Positions 57,400 to 64,000 of a stretch of DNA of 64,000 nt are shown here, in pieces (the first letter of the stretch is position 1; every line of letters begins with the position of its first letter). The DNA comes from Otatea glauca (lineage: Eukaryota; Streptophyta; Magnoliopsida; Poales; Poaceae), in the NCBI GenBank assembly GCA_036346275.1, contig CM070722.1, forward strand, positions 20,297,336-20,361,335. Direction: 5' to 3'. The position numbers and the translations under genes were made by a program. The notes under the pieces are model-generated. The model was not told the origin of the DNA. It was given only the letters and a program-made list of their open reading frames with translations, and ran no database searches.

Positions 57400-57413
57400 C
57401 GCCTTTTATAGCC
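57400..57413 (-). promoter_or_regulatory. TATA box of the small antisense gene in Tat-2
   Basis: Minus-strand GGCTATAAAAGGCG, correct distance upstream of the ATG at 57315. Confidence 0.6.
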
Positions 57414-57833
57414 GGTATAGTGAAGATGAAGTAAATGCATCAGAAGCCGAGGAGGTTTGGAGTTAATATAGTTTCAAAAGCCAAAGAGGTTTTCGGAATT
57501 TGGGTTGACACAGAAAACCAGAGCTGCCTTGAAGACTGTCCGGTGATTATCCACGAAGAGAATTAAAACTTCGGGCGGGAAAAATATCCAATTTACATTT
57601 GAAATACGAGGAAAGGTCCACGAGGCTGCTCGCAACAGGCCTGCCCGATAGAAGATTATACTCATTTGAAGCAAAAATTAAGGGTTATATTCGAGTCGTT
57701 CATAATTCGCTCGCTGCAAGAAGGAGACTTCAAACCAAAATGAAGAAACCAGTCAGAAGTTTATACAGGAAGTCCGGGACAATGATTCAAGCTGAAACCT
57801 AATTAGAAACGTAACGATCGGATCATGAAGCAC

Positions 57834-57846
57834 TCGGGGGCTACTG
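57834..57846 (+). other. Polypurine-type tract before the Tat-2 3' LTR
   Basis: TCGGGGGCTACTG adjoins the LTR start TGGAATAT; this G-run block is usual in grass Tat elements. 57414-57833 holds no gene. Confidence 0.65.
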
Positions 57847-58390
57847 TGGAATATATGAAACCAGGTATCTCCATGACCGGCCCAGCGTCACCTGAAGAGA
57901 AGAAAGGCCCAGAGAGGAGGCCCAATGGTTGTGCCCCGTGCCAAGCCAAGCAGCCGTACGGTAGGGGGCATATCTTATAGACAGTTGAATATGTATTTGG
58001 ATATAGAAGATACGATTGTAGTCTGAGTCGTTTATAGGGCAGATAAAGATGTAAAACTCTATCCTGTAACCGACTAGAATCTTGTAACCGATCGGAATCT
58101 GCAAACTGATCAGGACTCTGTAAGCCGCACCACCCCCGGTATATAAGGGAGAGGGCAGGCAACAACAAGACATCAAGCCATAGAGCATAGCACACCTCAT
58201 ATCGCCCAGAGCACATTGCGCTTTGAGCAATCTTAGATCCAAGAGATCCACATAATCCCAGCACACAGGATTAGGGTATTACCTCCATCGCTGAGGGCCT
58301 GAACCTGTCTAACCCCTTGTCTTGTGTGACCTTCGAGTTTGAGATCTAGCGCCTGCCCCATAAATTTATTGCCGACTACAAAAGTCGACA
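57847..58390 (+). repeat. 3' LTR of Tat-2
   Basis: 544 bp, same ends as the 5' LTR. TATA reads TATATAAGG at 58140-58148; the three 18-bp units are at 58066-58119. Confidence 0.92.
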
Positions 58391-58653
58391 GGAGGCGCCA
58401 TGGGAGAAGCCCTAGCTGGGAGTAGGAGCAGCAACCTTGGTTTGGGGAGAAAAGATTAGGAGTGAATCGGCTGGGGATTGAGGGGTGACCGGCTGGGCCA
58501 AAAGAGGGCTAAGATTAGGAGCAAAGCCCAACAAAAACAGCCCAAAGCCAACACAAACCAGCCCAAAAACAGTCCAAATCGATCACGACTTTGTGAGATA
58601 ATACACCCTTGATTGAAAAGTTTCAGATCTGGAAAAAGTTTTGGGACATTACA
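58391..58653 (-). repeat. 3' LTR of LARD-1, part 2
   Basis: Continues the LARD-1 LTR beyond Tat-2 and ends TTTTGGGACATTACA; in element sense this is the LTR start TGTAATGTCCCAAAAC. Confidence 0.85.
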
Positions 58654-58666
58654 TTCTCCTCCCCTT
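58654..58666 (-). other. Polypurine tract of LARD-1
   Basis: Minus-strand AGGGGAGGAGAA adjoins the LTR start. Confidence 0.85.
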
Positions 58667-61600
58667 AATGGAATTTGACCCCGAATTCCCAGAATGCCAA
58701 CTAAAAGAAACGGATATATCAAAGAATTTAAATCACAACACAAACCCAGTAGGAGCACCTCTGGGAATTTCTCACGAAGGTGATACTCCAAATTCCAAAC
58801 CACTTTTCTCTCAGACTAAGTTATCTCCTCACGACTCCACATTCACTCCAATTTCTACTTAAATTTTCAAGGGACAAAACTCGAAGGTATTGCCTTTTTA
58901 AGACCAAAGCCTAACAAAACTCCCTCGCATTCTAGATTCCAATGAACTTCCTAAACAAGGAATTCACAACTTTCTCAACCTTCATCCTCAAAGCGTCCAC
59001 TTAAGGACTCAATCATAATAATTGATATGCCAACTTCCCATATCATACCGCTATCGCAAAATAATCTTATGCAACTCAGAAAATTTCCTTTGGCATTACC
59101 GGATAAGACCTCCATATAACCAACCAATGCCATCGAAGGAAATAGCCAACCTTGGCATAATTTTCCCTTCCAACTGTAAACCACGATTTAAAATTTTATT
59201 CTATCCTCTCCCAGGCATATCTCACACCTAGGAACAACTAGCTAAAATAATTATCCACAACAAAACACCTTACAACAAATTGCTATCACCTTCACTACAA
59301 CCAAACGATATTCCCAACAAAAATTTGGACCAAGACATCAAAAACCTCCATCATAATCCACCCTTAAACCACTAATATACAACACCTAGCCCAAGCTAGG
59401 ATCGTAGATCATTACCAAACCACAAACGCTTCTCTTCCTAAGAGGACATTGCCCTCACATACATTCACTTAATAACCAAGCCCAAGAGTATACTCAACAA
59501 TATCCCAAGCATTCATATTCTTAACTCAGTCTAGAATGCAAAACAAATACAATTCTCTTGAACCAAATGAACCACATACATCACCTTGTACCCAACGTGC
59601 TAAAATTCACCTTGGTGAGAAACTCAACAAATTCCAATGATCACTCATTTTCTTTTCCCAAGCCAGATCGCAAAGGAAAACTCAATTCTCTTACATCGCA
59701 TAAACCACTTTTATCATTTTCAAATCAATACCATAAAATTTGCATGGGGGAGAACTCAAATTAAAGAGAAACTCGACACAAATCTTTGACAGGAGCCCTC
59801 ATATTTAACCAAAAAAAATCAGCTCACTCTCACCAAAGCAAAACCTCTCACGTTTAACCAAAACTAACACTTTGGAGAGAAAACCGATTCTCAAGTCAAA
59901 CATCTATACACACAACCACCCTCATTTTCTCTCAAGAGAAAGGGAACTTATTCCCAACAGAAACCACTTCACCATCAAAATCACTTATGAAATATTCACA
60001 AATAGCACACTTTTTACATAAATCCAACTCTAGTTGGAAAAGAGACACTAATATCTCCCAAAAAAGAACTTCCAAATCATTAACTTGAATTTGCCCATTT
60101 CCTTTAACTCATAAACCAATGATAACTCATTTGAACGTTAAATAGCGCAATCCAGATACACCCCCTTCGAGGGTAAATTTTCACAACCATAATCTATGCT
60201 AAACATTCAGCAAGGACACTTGAATTGCATTATTCTACAGAATAACATTTTCAAAATCCTTAAACATATTACTTCATGGTTAATCCTTCTGTCATCCTCA
60301 TTTTCAAGCCTCAAAGTTAATCCCATCTTTGGCTATATTCACACTAATTTAGGGAAGCTCTAACACGCAAGAAAGAGAATGCCTTCGCAAAAGCACTCAA
60401 CCAACAAATCATACGGACAAACCAATCCATATGTATATTTACTTAAACATGAGTTCACTTTACATCCCACAATTTCTAGTATTCCCATACGCTCATCGCT
60501 AAAGGTTTGATATAATTTACATAACCCAATCTTTATTTTACCACCTTCTCCAAAAAATATAACCACAACTGGTCCTATTATCATTAGACATTGCATCAAT
60601 ATTTTCTTCTGGTCTACACCCCATGCTTGGCTATCAATCATACAACTTCCTATTCCGAGTTTAGAACCATTGTTTTCAACAAAACTTTCAGTACCCATCA
60701 TATAGAGTTCATACTTTTTAATTTTCTTGATCTAATGCGATCATTCGACTAAGGATAAAACTATACACGAGTCAACCATTCTATATGTCATCATTCCTTG
60801 ATTATAACCTGCTTAAGTCATTCTATCGACTCACACTATTAAATGGTCCATCATCAACATAGACCAACCACTTCTAATACCTTACACCATCTCTTTTTTA
60901 TAGTAAGTTCATCAAACCGATCCTTCCAAACCCTCTTAATCATGATCAATGCTAACCTTACAGGAAGTTGATTCCATTCTTTCAATTAATTCCATGGTTC
61001 GCAACTACATACATAAAACTCTACTCAACCTCCACTTATAGATCACCTCTCAACTCAATTAAATTCCTTTATCAACACATTATATTAGATTGAAATTAAT
61101 CAACCATCACATCCACTTTAAACCAATCGGTTGTTTGCCTCATCGCGAAATTCTAACTATGCATCAACGCTTCACCTTTTAATCTCTCGTCGATCACCTA
61201 CCCTTGAAATAACAAGATATGATCCCAACCTTTAAGTAAACACCAGCTTTTAAACGCGAATAAACATGATTAAACACATTTTTTTTTCTTTCTAGAAAAA
61301 CCAATCCATAAATCACAAAGGAGCTCGACACTCAAATTTTACGAAATAACATAACCCAATCCTGGTCATGCATAAGTTCTCCAAATTAAATGCCAAACTC
61401 CAAATTTCCATGAAGGAAGAGGATTACAAAGACAATCACCCAAAAAGGAAAATGGCGAGATCAAATACCCCCCTTTTTCAAAGTCACAAAACTTCAGTCC
61501 TCACAACTAAGTCTGGCACAAAACAACAATAACTCTTCTAAACTTGGAGGATGACAAACACAATAACAAATTGATAACTTTCTTCGCAAAGCATCCAACG

Positions 61601-62134
61601 CCAACCAACAAAACCGGGTGCCAAAGCTAAAATAGCAACCAAAAAAGACGCAATCCTAAACTCTTCTTCTTTGTCTTAAACCCAAGAAGACAAAATCAAA
61701 TAATCTACTCCCCTAGCTCTCCGATCTATGACATAAAGGACAAGCACTCTACCCCACGGGAGGTCCTTAGTCCTCCGGTGGCGGCTCTAACCAATCACAC
61801 TGATAAATCATGACCTTTACCACGGCTATCAACACCTGACCAAAACCCTTTGGCACAAATTAACTCATAAATATAACAACATACATCATTATAACAACAA
61901 AGCTGAGATAAAGCATTAAAGCATAATGTAGTAATTACCAAACCCATTCCTACTGTTCATCAGAGTGTGTCAAGTTTTAAATTAATTAACCAATCTACCT
62001 CCAATTTTTAAAGTTCTTGCCATAAGGCCACTTTTCAAAGGTTAAACCTAAACCATGTTTCTAACTTCACAAAGCAAAATTTTAGATCACTCTAGAGTAA
62101 TCTGCAAATTCCAAGCACCACGGACCTAAAGACC
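58667..62134 (-). other. Non-coding interior of LARD-1
   Basis: About 3.5 kb with no gag or pol motif on either strand. On the plus strand it is made mostly of A, C and T with very few G, so the element sense strand is rich in T and G. The first bases after the PPT (AATGGAATTTGACCCCGA) resemble the start of the Del-3 3' region. The longest frame (113 residues, 60701-60360 minus) shows no recognisable domain. Confidence 0.8.
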
Positions 62135-62146
62135 GCTCTGATACCA
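62135..62146 (-). other. Primer binding site of LARD-1 (tRNA-iMet)
   Basis: Minus-strand TGGTATCAGAGC, two bases from the LTR end. Confidence 0.93.
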
Positions 62147-62148
62147 AC

Positions 62149-64000
62149 TGTAACACCTCAGCACCTCCAGTGCACCGAGTGTCACCAAAACAAGAATAAA
62201 TAACTACACAAGGTAGATCCATAGGACAAAGGTGTCCTCGAACATACTACACCATAAAACAACTCTAATAAATTTTCAAAATCCAACTAAAGAATTTCGG
62301 CATCACCTCCTCTAAAATAGTGGGCATCTACTCAACAGACAAGTTGGATAATAATCATACCAACACAAGCATAACAACTAATATCAACATTTACTAACTA
62401 ATAAGCTTAACTACACGATGAAGCTTACAATAACCAAAACCACAAATACAATATCACAAAGATCCCACACTAAACACCAATGTGAAACTTTATTCCAAAC
62501 TATTATTTGATCATGGCATGAGAGTGAGTGTGGGTGATGCTATTTCCCATCCTGGCCTGGAGTCCTTAGAGTACCTAAAACCACACAAACAGCAAGCGTG
62601 AGTCCAAGACTCAACAAGTACATCGAAGAACATAAACATAGCTAAATAGCATAGCTTGAGACGAATAATTTAACTACATAACTTACTTAAATTCAGCAAG
62701 TAGGCAAAGCGGTAATATCCTAATCATTTCCCAATTTCAACCTATTTATCAATTGTGATTGAGTTCACAACTCAATGTCTCAACCTTCTTCACATTATTC
62801 CTCAAACAATATTAACAATGCAATGCAATGCTGTATGCTTTTATACTCATGCACCTTTTCATCATTTATACCGTTATACTGAGTGCACGCCCGTCAGCGT
62901 ACACCCTCTCATTCCCTTCCATCCCGTGGAGGGTGCGTACTCTTACTGACTTGCTTACATCCATCTTTGTCGATGGGACTACGAGGTAGGACTTTTGTGC
63001 TCACTACGTGTGAGCACAGAGGCCCACATCGATATGGGTCGTCTCTTCCATCATGAATGCACATATGCAATTGACAATGTTTATAAGCATAAAACATGAA
63101 CAGGAATATAAACATGCACGTCATCATATACTTACATTCATCACCTTATCATTTGCGCCATCGTAAACATAATCACCTGTAACAATTCATAATGCAATGC
63201 AACAATTGCAATTAAATACTCACTTTTCATTTGCTATCCTTCATCCATCCTCATCATCATAAGTTTGGAATACATTCTCAACCTGCATAATTCACGAAAA
63301 CCACCCACGACAAATCCGGGACTTCCGGGTGTACTCAAGTCAAACCGGAACTTTCGGTCTCCATACCGGAACATCCGATCCAACCAGTCGGAACTCCCGA
63401 CCCAAACGGTCGGAACTTCCGATTCTTCCAGAGAGGGACCACTTTGGGACTAATTGCTACCTACAACTTCCATCATAGGCATTAAGATAGCAATTACACC
63501 CCATTTTTATCCTAAAAACTGCACTAAATTTCTCATATACATAATCCCTAGAAAACATGCTTGTTCATCTAATCTACACACCAAAAATACTCAAATCAAT
63601 CGCAAACATCACACGATGTACTTGACTTTAACCGCGAGGAGTGGAGTGGCATGAGGATGAAGACACTCCCGAAGATACACCACCTGAAAATAACATTTGT
63701 ATACTCATTTTTCAAAGACTATATAGTTCATAATAACATACAACACTTCTACACCCAACCCCCAAAACAGCCCCAAAACCCAACAAATGGAATTCTGGAC
63801 AGCAAGCGCGCAAATGAGCATATCTTCCAAATGGCTAAACCGAACTTTGAGTTCTTGTGCTCTAAATGACCACAAGAGAATAACCTACAGTTACCCTATA
63901 GCCATTCTTTCAGGAGCTGACTCTAAAACCCTCAAATTGCACTCTGAATCTTAGTCCAAATTTCTGAACTTTCAGCAGATTCTAATTTCAGGACAGAGAG
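62149..64000 (-). repeat. 5' LTR of LARD-1, cut by window end
   Basis: Aligns with 33779 onward. It should run about 540 bp past the window if full length. The dyad array lies at 63315-63423. Confidence 0.92.
63315..63423. promoter_or_regulatory. Array of five dyad motifs, period about 22 bp (5' LTR copy)
   Basis: Dyads start at 63315, 63345, 63366, 63388 and 63410. The fifth (TCGGAACTTCCGAT) is a cleaner palindrome here than in the other LTR. Confidence 0.5.

Larger units (their letters stand above)
35907..58390 (+). mobile_element. Tat-2: Tat-lineage Gypsy LTR retrotransposon with Del-3 inside its gag
   Basis: Plus-strand element with two 544-bp LTRs (35907-36450 and 57847-58390), PBS, gag (split), PR, RT, RNase H, archaeal-type RNase H, integrase, an antisense spliced gene, a minisatellite and a small antisense ORF. 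LTRs differ by about 27 of 544 positions by eye (5%). Without Del-3 the element is about 11.7 kb. The flanks CCCTC (35902-35906) and GGAGG (58391-58395) do not form a target duplication. All coding parts have stops or frameshifts. Confidence 0.92.
33779..64000 (-). mobile_element. LARD-1: large non-coding LTR element, 5' LTR cut by the window end
   Basis: A minus-strand element: 3' LTR in two pieces (33779-35906 and 58391-58653), non-coding interior (58654-62148) and 5' LTR (62149 to beyond 64000). The two LTRs align from their TGTAACACC start on the plus strand. An initiator-Met PBS lies at 62135-62146 and a polypurine tract at 58654-58666. No gag or pol domain is found in the 3.5-kb interior, so it is a LARD-type derivative. 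The sequence just after the PPT resembles the same region of Del-3, suggesting Del/Tekay origin. Tat-2 lies inside its 3' LTR. Confidence 0.88.

Overview
The window is repeat-derived plant nuclear DNA, almost certainly from a grass (Poaceae). That call rests on the LTR-retrotransposon families recognised: Tat-lineage Gypsy with dual RNase H, Del/Tekay chromoviruses whose LTRs start TGTAACATCCCAAA, and grass-type Copia LTRs. I cannot name the species. I see no intact host gene, rRNA, tRNA or CRISPR. Almost every long reading frame belongs to a mobile element, and nearly all carry stops or frameshifts. The names below (Tat-1, Copia-1 and so on) are labels used only in this annotation.

Layout. 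(1) 1-9728: Tat-1, a minus-strand Tat-lineage Gypsy element with 5' LTR, PBS, gag, PR, RT, RNase H, archaeal-type RNase H and integrase in order from high to low coordinate. A spliced PMD-type gene lies antisense (plus strand) at 2-1712; the 3' LTR is outside the window. Its 5' LTR is split by another LTR (about 8623-9419). (2) 9733-24005: a CACTA DNA transposon recognised from its two termini and subterminal repeats. It is filled with a Del-type LTR (10215-13301), a minus-strand Copia element (Copia-1, 13302 to about 18606) and a plus-strand gag-only element (GAG-1, 18607-22557). (3) 24109-24917: a non-autonomous hAT-like element with 8-bp target duplication. (4) 25741-33778: Copia-2, minus strand, split by a 3.8-kb solo LTR (29016-32808) with a perfect 5-bp target duplication. 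(5) 33779 to beyond 64000: LARD-1, a minus-strand large non-coding LTR element inserted into Copia-2. Its 3' LTR is split by Tat-2 (35907-58390, plus strand), whose gag is in turn split by Del-3 (37161-47977, minus strand, Del/Tekay chromovirus with PBS, gag-pol, chromodomain and AATAA target duplications).

How it fits together. Del-3 in Tat-2 in LARD-1 in Copia-2 is a four-deep nest. By eye the LTR pairs differ by about 1.3% (Del-3), 5% (Tat-2) and 4.5% (LARD-1, partial), which fits Del-3 being the youngest. Both Tat elements carry an intron-containing gene in antisense between integrase and 3' LTR, but from different families (PMD in Tat-1, Transposase_28-like in Tat-2). Tat-2 also has an 81-bp minisatellite and a second antisense promoter plus small ORF near its 3' end.

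The most interesting signals are these spliced antisense genes, a striking excess of the hexamer GCCGAT/ATCGGC throughout Tat-1, and a helically phased array of dyad motifs in the LARD-1 LTRs. No new defence or enzymatic system is evident.
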